Source: an uncultured Clostridia bacterium (GTDB lineage Bacteria > Bacillota > Clostridia > Christensenellales > Borkfalkiaceae). Taken from it: a DNA stretch of 64,000 nt. How positions within the stretch are numbered: position 1 is the first letter of the stretch; every line of letters begins with the position of its first letter. Of the stretch, positions 9,660 to 18,390 are shown in pieces. The stretch lies in NCBI GenBank assembly GCA_947053655.1, contig CAMRTO010000004.1, positions 1 through 64,000 on the forward strand. Direction: 5' to 3'. The position numbers and the translations under genes are program-made. The notes under the pieces are model-generated. The model had not been told where the DNA came from. It saw nothing but the letters and a program-made list of their open reading frames with translations, and did not search any database.

Positions 9660-9734
9660 TGGCTGGGGTGGCTGGATTTGAACCAACGAATGACGGAGTC
9701 AGAGTCCGTTGCCTTACCGCTTGGCGACACCCCA
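9660..9734 (-). tRNA. tRNA-Gln (anticodon CTG)
   Basis: The minus strand folds as a complete cloverleaf: acceptor TGGGGTG/CACCCCA, D arm with GCC/GGC, anticodon stem ACGGA/TCCGT with loop CTCTGAC, T arm with GGTTCAAATCC, and an encoded CCA. Its 3' end points toward the accessory island on the left. Confidence 0.97.
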
Positions 9735-10008
9735 ATAATTTGTTTGCTTAATTATTATATAAAACAAATCCGAAAATTACAAGCGTTTTTATCGGGTTTT
9801 TTATTTTTTCCTCTGCGCGGATTTTTCAAAAAAATTTTATAATAAACCAGAGTAAAAAAAGACTTGCAAAAAATGGCGCTTTCATGAGGAATCAGATGAC
9901 CGTATTTCACAAGTTTCTCTTTTAAGCGATAACAAAAGCTCACGAACAATTTGTCCGAGAGCTTTCAAACTGCACATATCAAAAACGCCGGATTAATTTT
10001 GTCTTGCT

Positions 10009-10719
10009 TTACAGAATGAATTGTTTAATCCACTCAACGGGATTTTCCCGATACAATCCGCAATGCCCGTAACCTTTCAGTTTAAGGATTTCATACCTTT
10101 TTAACCGTGTCTTGCAAAGGCGGGCAATATCTTTGTTTCCGTAAACAAACGTGATTTTATTCATTTCGCTTTGTTGCAATTTATAAACCTTTGTATTGTA
10201 ACAACTGTCGACAAGGTTGTTCAAGCTTTCCTGCGATACAACGGGGGCAACGGCTTTTTGAAATTCCCCCATACCGTTAAAATGCTTGTTCAGCTCTTTT
10301 GCTATGTCATACCTGTCGGACTTGATTCTCTTTAAGCATTTTGAATAACTTTTCAGAAAATGATTTTTAACAAAATTCGGGAAATTAAATAGCGGTGCGC
10401 TGTCTATAACGGCTTTTTCAATCATTTCGGCATGATTACAAAAAAACTCATAAACAATATTGCCGCCCAAAGAAAATCCCGCAACCGCATAGAGGGATGC
10501 AATATTATTTTCGGATAAAAATTCTTTAATTTGTCTAATCTCGTCTGCCGTCGATACAAACGTCGAATTTTCATAATGTCCCGACAATGTAGGAGTAATA
10601 ACGAAATAGTCGTTTGAAAGAATATGTGTTACAGGCGCAAAAAAGTCCGCGCTTGTAAACAATGTATGAATAAGCAAAACCGCCTTATTGTTTTTGTCGC
10701 CAAACGTCTGAAATTTCAT
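10009..10719 (-). CDS. Alpha/beta-fold hydrolase
   Basis: A 236-residue alpha/beta hydrolase without signal peptide. The nucleophile elbow is GFSLGG (about residue 83). The likely acid is in YGNKDIARL and the catalytic His in GYGHCGLYRENP near the C-terminus. The oxyanion region is LIHTLFTSADFF instead of the usual HGxxG. Substrate is unknown; esterase or thioesterase-like activity is plausible. The gene is AT-rich compared with ktrBA next door, which may point to later acquisition. A TATAAT box lies about 24 bp before the start, and a palindrome ACCGTACGGT at 10726 could be an operator. Confidence 0.8.
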   Translation of the reverse strand: MKFQTFGDKNNKAVLLIHTLFTSADFFAPVTHILSNDYFVITPTLSGHYENSTFVSTADEIRQIKEFLSENNIASLYAVAGFSLGGNIVYEFFCNHAEMIEKAVIDSAPLFNFPNFVKNHFLKSYSKCLKRIKSDRYDIAKELNKHFNGMGEFQKAVAPVVSQESLNNLVDSCYNTKVYKLQQSEMNKITFVYGNKDIARLCKTRLKRYEILKLKGYGHCGLYRENPVEWIKQFIL

Positions 10720-10832
10720 AATAATACCGTACGGTTATTATAGCATAAAAAACAAAAGAATAACAACCTATTTTCCGTGTTGCAATATATAGGATATATG
10801 AAGCTTATTTCGTCCATGGAAAAAAACGATAA

Positions 10833-10860
10833 GAAAGGCATAGCTTTAAGCTATGCCTGA
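10833..10860 (-). terminator. Terminator of the ktrB-ktrA operon
   Basis: AGGCATAGCT and AGCTATGCCT flank a three-base loop. On the minus strand, T-rich sequence follows, including a run of seven T about ten bases on. Confidence 0.85.
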
Positions 10861-10899
10861 TTTGCTTTATTGTGAATACGGTAAAGCGAGTCCGTCTTG

Positions 10900-11556
10900 T
10901 TATTTTGCGTTTTTGTTGGTGAACGCCAGTATTTTTTCCGTTGCGCCGAATGCCAAAATATGGTCGCCGTCCTCGAAAACGTAATTGGGACCGGGGGAGG
11001 GGACTATATTTTTTCCTTTTTTAATAAGCAATACGTTCAGTCCGTGTTTGCCGCGCGGGTTTATGTCGACAAGCGTTTTACCGTTCCAGCGCGGGGGGAC
11101 GGCGATCTCGAATACCGAATATTCGTTATCGATCTCTATATAGTCGAAAACGTTTTGAGAGTTCAGTTTGACGGCAAGCTTTTCGGCGATGTCGCGGTTG
11201 GGATAAATAACCTCGTCCGCGCCGACGCGGAATAAAAATTTACGCTGAATGTCCGTATCTGCGCGCGATATGACGAACTTCGCACCCAAATCTTTCAAAA
11301 TAGAAGTAATTTCAAGCGAGGACTGGAAGTCGTCGCCCATAGCCACGACGCAGACGTCGTAGGAGGCGACGTCCATAGCTTTCAGGTTGTCCGCGTTCAT
11401 GCAGTTTGCTATAAGCGCGCCGGTGTACTTGGGTGCGAGGGCGTTTATAACGTCCTCGTCCTTGTCGACTATCATGACGTCGTTGCCCATATTGATAAGC
11501 TTTTCACCGAGCGTCTGCCCGAATTTACCCATACCGATTAACAGTACGTTTTTCAT
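10900..11556 (-). CDS. ktrA: Potassium uptake regulatory subunit KtrA/TrkA
   Basis: A cytoplasmic RCK protein that gates the KtrB potassium channel-transporter. The N-terminal Rossmann domain has LIGMGKFGQTLG and the acidic end of strand 2 (IVDKDED) for nucleotide binding. The RCK-C domain follows from about residue 140 (IAVPPRWNGKTLVDI). Length 218 matches KtrA. It lies 10 bp downstream of ktrB in the same operon, and a strong terminator follows. Confidence 0.93.
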   Translation of the reverse strand: MKNVLLIGMGKFGQTLGEKLINMGNDVMIVDKDEDVINALAPKYTGALIANCMNADNLKAMDVASYDVCVVAMGDDFQSSLEITSILKDLGAKFVISRADTDIQRKFLFRVGADEVIYPNRDIAEKLAVKLNSQNVFDYIEIDNEYSVFEIAVPPRWNGKTLVDINPRGKHGLNVLLIKKGKNIVPSPGPNYVFEDGDHILAFGATEKILAFTNKNAK

Positions 11557-11566
11557 ATAAATCTCC

Positions 11567-12913
11567 TTAACCTATAAGCAGTGTGTCTACAGGTTTTCTT
11601 ATTTCGTCGGCGGTGCGTTTTTCACCCAGGGCAAGCGCAAGGGTAAGTATTCCGACCCTGCCGGCATACATTAAAATTATTATTATCACGCGGGAAGCGG
11701 CGGTGAGGCGCGGCGTTACCGACATGCTTAGCCCCGCGTTGCTCAAAGCCGAAACGCACTCGAACAGAATTTCTTTCAAACCTATCGACGAAGGCTCTAT
11801 CGCGCAAATTACAAGCGTACCCATCATTACCATCATAAGGCATGCCGCAAGTATGGCCAGCGCCTGTGACAAAAGCGAATAATCTATACGTTTTTTTCCT
11901 ATGTTTATATCTCTTCTGCCGCGGAAAACCGCAAGCATACCCATGACTATAACGGCGAATGTGCCGACCCTAATGCCGCCCGCGGTGGAGCCCGAGCCGC
12001 CGCCTATGAACATAAGGATAACCGTAAGCAAAACTCCGCTGTCGGATAGGGTGGAGGAGTCGGTGGTGGCAAACCCCGCGGTGCGCGGCGTTGCGGCGTT
12101 GAAAATGCTTACAAGCAGTTTTTCGCCGAAGTTGTATCCGGCATAAGAGGGGTTGTCGCGCTCGAATAAAAGGAACAGCGCCGTTCCCGAAACAATCAGT
12201 ACAAAATTTACCGCAAGCACGGCTTTGGTGTTAAGTTGAAATTTTTTGAAATTGAAACGGCAGTCTATCACGTCACCCCAGACGCAGAAGCCCAGTCCGC
12301 CCAGAATTATAAGTCCCGTAAGTGTCAGCGTAACAAGCGGATCTGTTGCATAGCCTGTCAGTGAAACGAATTCACCGCTTGCGCTGCCCATTAAATCGAA
12401 CCCCGCGTTACAGAAAGCGGATATAGAGTGCCAGATTGAAAAATAAATTCCTTTGCCCGCGCCGAAGTCCGGTATAAACCTTATCATAAGAAGCAAGGCT
12501 CCGACGGTTTCGCAAAGCAAGGTTCCGACGACTATCCGCCTCAACAGAACGAGTACGCCATTCGCGTTCCCGCGCGAGTCCAATATGAAAGCGTTTTTGC
12601 TTCCCGCGGACATGTTGCGCTTGAAAATAAGAAACGCCGCCGAAACGATAGTCATAAAGCCCAGCCCGCTCGCCTGAATGAGGAACAGAATGACAAGCTG
12701 ACCGAATAGCGTCCAGTGCGTGTTGATGTCGTAGGGGGACAGCCCCGTGATGCACACGGCGGAGACGGAGGTGAACAGAGCGTTCAGATATGAAGTTGAC
12801 TGTCCGCTTTTTGTTGCGAACGGCAGTATAAGCAGTATGCTGCCCAGAATCGTCCCCAAAAGGTACGCCAGGGCGAGTATTTGCCATACGGATAGCTTAA
12901 ATTTGACTTTCAT
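11567..12913 (-). CDS. ktrB: Potassium uptake transmembrane subunit KtrB (TrkH family)
   Basis: A polytopic membrane protein of the SKT superfamily that forms the K+ (or K+/Na+) pathway. Four membrane-pore-membrane repeats are expected. Visible signatures include SVCITGLSPYDI in the first pore region, HSISAFCNAGFDLMG, and GGSGSTAGGIRVGT near the third repeat, all typical of Trk/Ktr selectivity regions. Length 448 is normal. It is transcribed with ktrA. A clear promoter lies about 130 bp upstream, giving a leader of about 120 nt with stem-loops. The site directly before the ATG is a poor Shine-Dalgarno. Confidence 0.93.
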   Translation of the reverse strand: MKVKFKLSVWQILALAYLLGTILGSILLILPFATKSGQSTSYLNALFTSVSAVCITGLSPYDINTHWTLFGQLVILFLIQASGLGFMTIVSAAFLIFKRNMSAGSKNAFILDSRGNANGVLVLLRRIVVGTLLCETVGALLLMIRFIPDFGAGKGIYFSIWHSISAFCNAGFDLMGSASGEFVSLTGYATDPLVTLTLTGLIILGGLGFCVWGDVIDCRFNFKKFQLNTKAVLAVNFVLIVSGTALFLLFERDNPSYAGYNFGEKLLVSIFNAATPRTAGFATTDSSTLSDSGVLLTVILMFIGGGSGSTAGGIRVGTFAVIVMGMLAVFRGRRDINIGKKRIDYSLLSQALAILAACLMMVMMGTLVICAIEPSSIGLKEILFECVSALSNAGLSMSVTPRLTAASRVIIIILMYAGRVGILTLALALGEKRTADEIRKPVDTLLIG

Positions 12914-13032
12914 TTGGGTTTAACCGCACATGTGCGCGCACACACCGTCCCTACGGACGCATGTGTGCCGGAATTTATATGCGCGCGCATTCACCTGCGC
13001 CGTAACGCAATCATAATATACGCGCCCGATAC
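12914..13032 (-). promoter_or_regulatory. Structured leader of ktrB
   Basis: Between the promoter and the ktrB ATG, the leader can fold a hairpin with GTCC/GGAC extended by CACAC/GTGTG, and a second palindrome GCACATGTGC lies next to the start. I see no match to the c-di-AMP (ydaO) riboswitch that often precedes ktr genes. Confidence 0.45.
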
Positions 13033-13039
13033 TTCAATA

Positions 13040-13068
13040 ATTATAGTTATTGTCGTTTTAAATGTCAA
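13040..13068 (-). promoter_or_regulatory. Sigma-A type promoter for ktrBA
   Basis: On the minus strand, TTGACA and TATAAT are separated by 17 bp. Confidence 0.8.
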
Positions 13069-13134
13069 TTAAAAAAGCCTATATCACCTTTTGTGCCTCT
13101 GCGCGCATATGCTTTAACTGCGGGGGATAACCAT

Positions 13135-14487
13135 ATGTTCCGCCGCGGAGGTGCTTTTATAGGCAAATATTTCGGAACGGACGGTTTCCGCGGCGAGGCG
13201 GGCGTTACTGTCACCGCCGAGCATGCGTATAAAATAGGCAGAATTTTGGGCTACGTTTACGGGCGCGGCAAGGATAAATGCAGGGCGGTTATAGGCAAGG
13301 ACACCCGCCTGTCTTCCTATATGCTGGAATACGCCGTCGCCGCGGGGCTTACAGCGTCGGGTGCGGACGCGTACATTCTTCACGTTACGACCACTCCTTC
13401 GGTGTCGTTTATTACCCGTTGCGACGGTTTCGACTGCGGAATAATGATTTCCGCAAGCCACAACCCCTACTACGACAACGGCATAAAGCTGATGAACGAG
13501 AACGGCGAAAAGACCGACGACGGAATAATCGCGGAAATAGAAAGGCATCTCGATAACGGCTTAAAGGATATTCCGCAAAAAAGCGGCGCGGATATAGGCA
13601 GGACGGTTGACTATATTTCCGGACGCAACAGATATATAGGTCATCTTATTTCGCTGTCGACCTGTTCCTATAAAGGGTTGCGCGTGGGCATAGACGCGGC
13701 AAACGGCAGCGCCTGGCAGATAGCGCGCAGCGTGTTCGAGGCGCTCGGCGCTAAAACCTATACCGTCGGGTGCGAGCCGAACGGCGTAAACGTAAACGAC
13801 GGCGTGGGCTCCACCCATATAGAAACGCTTGCCGGTTTGGTAAAAAGCAATTCGCTGGACATAGGCTTCGCTTTCGACGGGGACGCGGACAGGTGTATCT
13901 GCGTCGACGAAAACGGCGACGTGCTAACCGGCGACGAGGAGCTTTACGTCTGTGCCGGATATATGCACGCGCGCGGCGAGCTTTCGGGCGATAAAATAGT
14001 TTGCACTACCCTCAGCAACGGCGGACTTATTAAAAGTCTTTCCGCCTGCGGAATAAGCTGTTCCGTCTGCGACGTGGGCGATAAAAACGTGTGCGACAGA
14101 ATGAACGAAACGGGCGCGGTCCTCGGCGGCGAGCGCAGCGGTCACATAGTTTTTTCCAAATACGAAAGCACGGGCGACGGACTTGTGACCGCGGTTATGA
14201 TAATGGAAACACTTTTGGAAAACAAGTGCCGCGCCTCCTCCCTGACAAAGGGATATAAGGCTTTCCCGCAGGTTCTTATAAACGTACCAGCGGTAAACGG
14301 ACGCGCAATATGTGCGGATATACGCCGCGACGTTGAAGAAATAAGCACCCGCTTCGGCGTGCGTACCGTCGTGCGCCCTTCGGGTACCGAAAGTTTAATC
14401 CGCGTAATGGCGGAGGGCGAAAACTACGGCAACTGTCTTTCCGCCTGCGGTGAAATACGCGCATTGATACAAAATATGACGGAGTAA
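13135..14487 (+). CDS. glmM: Phosphoglucosamine mutase GlmM
   Basis: Converts glucosamine-6-phosphate to glucosamine-1-phosphate on the way to UDP-GlcNAc. All four family signatures are present: the phosphoserine loop ISASHNPYYDNGIK, the metal loop DGDADR, the sugar-binding GGERSGH, and the phosphate-binding RPSGTES. The start is uncertain. I list the ATG at 13135, which has GGGGG upstream. The conserved N-terminus, however, begins at IGKYFGTDGFRG, whose first codon is ATA (13159) with GGAGG seven bases before it. From ATA, the active serine would be residue 100, the position usual for the family. The track's GTG at 13093 is less likely. glmS follows after 5 bp. Confidence 0.95.
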   Translation: MFRRGGAFIGKYFGTDGFRGEAGVTVTAEHAYKIGRILGYVYGRGKDKCRAVIGKDTRLSSYMLEYAVAAGLTASGADAYILHVTTTPSVSFITRCDGFDCGIMISASHNPYYDNGIKLMNENGEKTDDGIIAEIERHLDNGLKDIPQKSGADIGRTVDYISGRNRYIGHLISLSTCSYKGLRVGIDAANGSAWQIARSVFEALGAKTYTVGCEPNGVNVNDGVGSTHIETLAGLVKSNSLDIGFAFDGDADRCICVDENGDVLTGDEELYVCAGYMHARGELSGDKIVCTTLSNGGLIKSLSACGISCSVCDVGDKNVCDRMNETGAVLGGERSGHIVFSKYESTGDGLVTAVMIMETLLENKCRASSLTKGYKAFPQVLINVPAVNGRAICADIRRDVEEISTRFGVRTVVRPSGTESLIRVMAEGENYGNCLSACGEIRALIQNMTE

Positions 14488-14492
14488 AATTT

Positions 14493-16256
14493 ATGTGCGG
14501 TATAGTCGGATACGCCGGCGGTCGCAAGGCCGCCGAAATTATTTACGAAGGACTTTTGCGGCTCGAATACCGCGGATACGATTCCGCGGGTATAGCCGTT
14601 CTGAAAGACGGAAAAATTTCCACGGTAAAAAGGCAGGGCAGGGTCTGCGCTTTGGGCGGTTATATAAAGGATATGGACGGAAAGCTCGGCATAGGTCATA
14701 CCCGCTGGGCGACGCACGGCAGTCCTTCGGATATAAACGCGCACCCCCACTCGGCGGGGAAATTCACTATAGTCCACAACGGAATTATAGAAAATTATTC
14801 CCAGCTTAAAGCGGAGTATTTCGACGGCGAAAAATTCACTTCCGAAACGGACAGCGAGGTGGTCGTCCGTCTGTTGGATAAATTTTACGACGGCGACCTT
14901 ACGCGCGCCCTTTTTAAGGTTGCGTCGCTTTTAAACGGCTCCTATGCGGTTGCGGCGGTATGCACGGATTTCGACGGCATAGCCGTAATAAAAAATAAAA
15001 GCCCCGTAATAATAGGTTACGGCAACGGCGGAAATTTTATCGCCAGCGACGCGCCCGCGCTGGCGGGCTTCTGCGGCGAAATAAGCTTTTTAAAGGACGG
15101 CGACTGCGCTTTGTTAACGCGCGACGGCGTGAGTATTTTCGACGCCGCAATGCAGGGCGTCGTGAGGGAAAGAGTGAAAAATTCCGCGACGAACGCAAGT
15201 CTCGATCTTAACGGTTGCCCACACTATATGTTAAAGGAAATACGCGAGGTTCCGGCTTCGGTCGTAAATACCTGCAACGCGTATTCCTCCGCGGAAGAAA
15301 AACTCAAAAGCGTTATTTCGGGCTGCGACAGGGTGATAATAGTGGGTTGCGGCACGGCGTACAACAGCGGGCTTATTGCAAAACGTTATATAGAAAAATT
15401 CGCGCGTATACCCGCCGTAGCGGAAATCGCGGGCGAGTTCCGCTACAACAGACCTGTATTAACCCCGACGACCGCAGTCATAGCCGTAAGCCAAAGCGGC
15501 GAAACGGCGGACACTTTGGAAGCCGCCAAGCTTGCATATTCGCTCGGCGCGAAGGTCGTCGCCGTGACAAACGCGCCCTATTCCCAGCTTACGCGCTGCG
15601 CGCACGCGGTCGTGCCCGTCGTTGCGGGGCATGAAATTTGCGTCGCGGCGACCAAAAGCTATACCGGACAGATTGCCGCCCTTTATTTGATTGCCCACAC
15701 CCTTGCGGGCAGAGATATCGGCGAAGCGTCGCAAAGGCTTTTCAAAATTTCACGTCTGTGCGAAACCGCAATTGAGACGGAGGGCATAGATTCACTTGCG
15801 CATATGTGCGCCCGTTCCGTCGGTACGTATTTCCTCGGCAGGGATCTGGATTACGCCGTGGCTGTCGAAGGCAGCTTAAAGCTAAGGGAAATTTCCTATA
15901 TCGCGGGCGGCGGCTATCCCGCAGGAGAGCTTAAACACGGCACGCTTGCCCTTGTTGACGAAAACGTCGTCGCCGTGGTTATAATTACGGATAAGCGGCT
16001 TGCCGACAAAAGCATGAACGCGGTAGAACAGGTGCTTGCCCGCGGCGGAAAAGTTGCGGTAATAAGCAATATATCGGAAACCGAAAAAGAACTTCAAGGC
16101 AGGGCGCAGTTGATTAAAATTCCCGACTGCGACGAAAATCTTTCCCCGCTTTTATCGGCTGTTGCGGTACAGCTTCTGGCATACAAAACCGCGGTGTTGT
16201 TGAACCGCGACCCCGACAAGCCGCGCAATCTTGCCAAAAGCGTCACGGTGGAATAA
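14493..16256 (+). CDS. glmS: Glutamine--fructose-6-phosphate aminotransferase GlmS
   Basis: Makes glucosamine-6-phosphate from fructose-6-phosphate and glutamine, the first step of amino-sugar synthesis. The catalytic Cys directly follows the initiator Met (MCGIVGYAGG), and the N-terminal glutaminase domain spans about residues 2-220 with EYRGYDSAG and TRWATHG. Two SIS isomerase domains follow (VSQSGETADTLEA near residue 330), and the C-terminus ends NLAKSVTVE as in the family. Length 587 is slightly short but complete. The ribosome-binding GGAG lies inside the end of glmM, so the two are one operon that feeds UDP-GlcNAc synthesis. No glmS ribozyme is seen in the 5-bp gap or before glmM. Confidence 0.97.
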   Translation: MCGIVGYAGGRKAAEIIYEGLLRLEYRGYDSAGIAVLKDGKISTVKRQGRVCALGGYIKDMDGKLGIGHTRWATHGSPSDINAHPHSAGKFTIVHNGIIENYSQLKAEYFDGEKFTSETDSEVVVRLLDKFYDGDLTRALFKVASLLNGSYAVAAVCTDFDGIAVIKNKSPVIIGYGNGGNFIASDAPALAGFCGEISFLKDGDCALLTRDGVSIFDAAMQGVVRERVKNSATNASLDLNGCPHYMLKEIREVPASVVNTCNAYSSAEEKLKSVISGCDRVIIVGCGTAYNSGLIAKRYIEKFARIPAVAEIAGEFRYNRPVLTPTTAVIAVSQSGETADTLEAAKLAYSLGAKVVAVTNAPYSQLTRCAHAVVPVVAGHEICVAATKSYTGQIAALYLIAHTLAGRDIGEASQRLFKISRLCETAIETEGIDSLAHMCARSVGTYFLGRDLDYAVAVEGSLKLREISYIAGGGYPAGELKHGTLALVDENVVAVVIITDKRLADKSMNAVEQVLARGGKVAVISNISETEKELQGRAQLIKIPDCDENLSPLLSAVAVQLLAYKTAVLLNRDPDKPRNLAKSVTVE

Positions 16257-16314
16257 ATTTATATTGCGCCACTTGCGCATATGCGCTATAATTAATACGG
16301 CGGCGGTTTTTTAA

Positions 16315-16440
16315 CTTATTAGGCTGCGTTCCGGTATTGACACGAATGATTACGGTGCACATTACCTTACAGCTCAAGGTGTATGTGCTAATGCATCTAT
16401 TGCTTATACGTTACGTACCCAAGCTGTGCGGCCTGCGCTT
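16315..16440 (+). pseudogene. C-terminal fragment of a DUF6273-type protein
   Basis: An open frame with no start reads LRSGIDTNDYGAHYLTAQG and ends TQAVRPAL, the usual closing pattern of the DUF6273 domain of surface proteins (W/LRSPG ... GVRPAL). It runs straight into a palindromic repeat element, which cut it off. The rest of the gene is missing. Confidence 0.6.
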
Positions 16441-16446
16441 TACAAG

Positions 16447-16562
16447 AAAGGCTTCTCCTTGGGGGAGAAGCTCCGCGTAGCGGTGATGAGGGGTTTTATT
16501 AATATCCCCTCATCCGTCCTGACCTTACGGTCAGTCCACCTTCCCCCGAGGGGGAAGGCTAA
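16447..16562. repeat. Palindromic 115-bp repeat, copy A
   Basis: The element is bounded by AAGGCTTCTCC and GGGGGAAGGCT, with an internal ATGAGGGG/CCCCTCAT pair and a GACCTTACGGTC hairpin. Related copies lie at 39.6 kb and, inverted and interrupted, at 52.3 kb. It has no coding capacity of its own and looks like a miniature mobile or structured repeat. Confidence 0.8.
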
Positions 16563-16664
16563 ATAAAACAACCGCAATTACTGTATCCGAAAAGTACATT
16601 GACTTTCGGACGGATTAATTTCTGATTAATTGAAAACTTAAAGGTTTTCATAATTTCAGTGAAG

Positions 16665-16905
16665 GGAACCGCCGTCATGCCCCCTTACGTCATACTGAGC
16701 GTCAGCGAAGTATCTGCAAGATTCTTCACCCCGTAAAGGGGTTCAGAATGACAAGAGACTGCGTTCGGAATGACAGACAATGTCATACTGAGCGTCAGCG
16801 AAGTATCTACAAGATTTTTCGTTTCACTTTGCACATAATTTTTGAAAAGATTCTTCACCCCGTAAAGGGGTTCAGAATGACAAGAGTGTTCGTTCAGAAT
16901 GACAC
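16665..16905. repeat. GTCATnCTGAG-type palindromic repeats
   Basis: Two units run from GTCATACTGAGCG to TTCAGAATGAC, with a CCCCGTAAAGGGG hairpin inside. They are part of the intergenic repeat family found at six places in this window. They produce the spurious 80-aa ORF at 16748. Confidence 0.8.
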
Positions 16906-17013
16906 AACAAAACGAAAGGGGCGCAACCGACCCGACCTTAACGCGACGGCGCGTATCGAACGCGCATTCGGGTTATCAGCTTTTTTGTAAAGCGGTCGGG
17001 TTTTACCGTAAAC

Positions 17014-17046
17014 AAAAAGGCTTTCCGTAAGGGAAAGCCTTTTTTC
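17014..17046 (-). terminator. Terminator of sdaA (possibly bidirectional)
   Basis: AAGGCTTTCC and GGAAAGCCTT surround a short loop, with A-runs to the left and T-runs to the right, so it can work on both strands. It ends next to the sdaA stop. Confidence 0.85.
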
Positions 17047-18269
17047 TATTTATTCTTTATTTCGTAATATTTTGCAAGTCCGCCGGAAGATGTTTCCCTG
17101 TAACTGTTAAGCAAATCCTTTCCCGTGTTGTACATTGTAGTTACAACGGTGTCAAAGCTTATCATGCGCGTGTCCGCAAGGAAGTTTGCCAAAGACAGCG
17201 CGTTTATCGCCCTCATTGCGGCAACCGCGTTGCGCTCTATACACGGTATCTGCACAAGCCCCGCAATAGGGTCGCACGTCAGTCCCAAATGGTGTTCCAT
17301 GGCGACTTCCGCGGCGTATTCTATCTGACCCAGCCCCATGCCGAAAAGCTCCGCAAGCGCCGCCGCCGCCATAGAGCAAGCCGAACCTATCTCCGCCTGA
17401 CAGCCGCATTCCGCGCCGCTGATGGAGGCGTTTTTCTTTATCAGGTTGCCGACTATGCCGCCCGTAGCCAGTGCGCGGACGATAGCTTCGTCGGAAAAAG
17501 CGCGCGTCTGTTGCATATACATGAGTACGGAGGGAACCACGCCGCACGCTCCGCAAGTCGGCGCCGTGACTATTATGCCGCCAGCCGCATTCTGTTCGCT
17601 TGTGGCGAACGCGTAGGAGCATACAAGTCTGTTTTCGCGCGTTTGGGCGGACTCGTCTATATGCCGCTGGTTGTAAAGCTTTTGCGCGCGCCGTTTGGTG
17701 CCCAGACACCCCGGCAACACGCCCGACGTCGTAAGTCCCTCGTGTATGGTTTGCTTCATGCGTTCCCACACCTCGGACAGGTAGACGAAAATTTCTTCTC
17801 CCTCGCACTCGCGCGCATATTCCCACAGGCGCATATTTTCATTTTTGCAGTGGTCGGCTATTTCTTTAAAGGTGTTTAAGGTATATATTCCGTCGTCGGC
17901 GTATTTTTCGTAAAGCGAAGGCGGCTCTCCCTCGAACACCACCGTGCCGCCGCCTACGCTGTAAACGCGTTTGCGCGCAAGACGTCGGTTTTCTGAATAA
18001 ACCTCTATATCCATAGTGTTTGGGTGGACGGGACACTCCGTCACGGTATCCCAGGTCACGCGGCACTTGACGGGCGCGGCTGTGTTTATAATTACGTTAT
18101 CCGTGCCGTGTCCTTTGCCCGTCAGCGCGAGAGAGCCGTAAAGCGTCACCTCGAAAAGGTCTGCCTCGGGATAGCGCAGTTTCATAATACTTACGGCGCG
18201 CTCGGGTCCCATGGTGTGCGAGCTGGACGGCCCGCGTCCTATTTTATAAATTTCACGCAAAGATTGCAT
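17046..18269 (-). CDS. sdaA: L-serine ammonia-lyase (iron-sulfur dependent)
   Basis: Deaminates L-serine to pyruvate and ammonia. The single chain holds both the beta domain (GPSSSHTMGPERA at residue 13) and the alpha catalytic domain. Cysteines expected to hold the [4Fe-4S] cluster are in APTCGACG, GAECGCQAEIG and LTCDPIAG. Length 407 is slightly shorter than the ~450-residue E. coli type but the order of motifs is normal. Monocistronic; the neighbour on the right is divergent, and a strong terminator follows. Confidence 0.93.
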   Translation of the reverse strand: MQSLREIYKIGRGPSSSHTMGPERAVSIMKLRYPEADLFEVTLYGSLALTGKGHGTDNVIINTAAPVKCRVTWDTVTECPVHPNTMDIEVYSENRRLARKRVYSVGGGTVVFEGEPPSLYEKYADDGIYTLNTFKEIADHCKNENMRLWEYARECEGEEIFVYLSEVWERMKQTIHEGLTTSGVLPGCLGTKRRAQKLYNQRHIDESAQTRENRLVCSYAFATSEQNAAGGIIVTAPTCGACGVVPSVLMYMQQTRAFSDEAIVRALATGGIVGNLIKKNASISGAECGCQAEIGSACSMAAAALAELFGMGLGQIEYAAEVAMEHHLGLTCDPIAGLVQIPCIERNAVAAMRAINALSLANFLADTRMISFDTVVTTMYNTGKDLLNSYRETSSGGLAKYYEIKNK

Positions 18270-18356
18270 TTTATTTCCCTCTTAATTCATTTTATAGCCG
18301 CGGAGGGTATTTGTCAACAATCGGCGATAAAATATCGTTTTTACTGCACGATTACT

Positions 18357-18384
18357 TTGTTTTTTTCGCGGCTTCTGCTATAAT
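18357..18384 (+). promoter_or_regulatory. Promoter reaching into the start codon of the DUF4874/4832 gene
   Basis: A perfect TATAAT ends six bases before the ATG. A weak TTGTTT lies 16 bp upstream of it. Transcription would start at or within a base or two of the ATG, and there is no ribosome-binding site, so a leaderless mRNA is predicted. Confidence 0.6.
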
Positions 18385-18390
18385 ATTCTT

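Noticed and set aside
9547-9735. 62-aa minus-strand ORF
   Set aside because: It is read straight through tRNA-Gln and its terminator, so it is not a gene.
12914-13032. ydaO c-di-AMP riboswitch in the ktrB leader
   Set aside because: Length and position would suit, but none of the conserved GGA/GAA blocks of that class are recognisable.
14400-14492. glmS ribozyme before glmS
   Set aside because: The space between glmM and glmS is only five bases, and nothing like the ribozyme core is seen before glmM.
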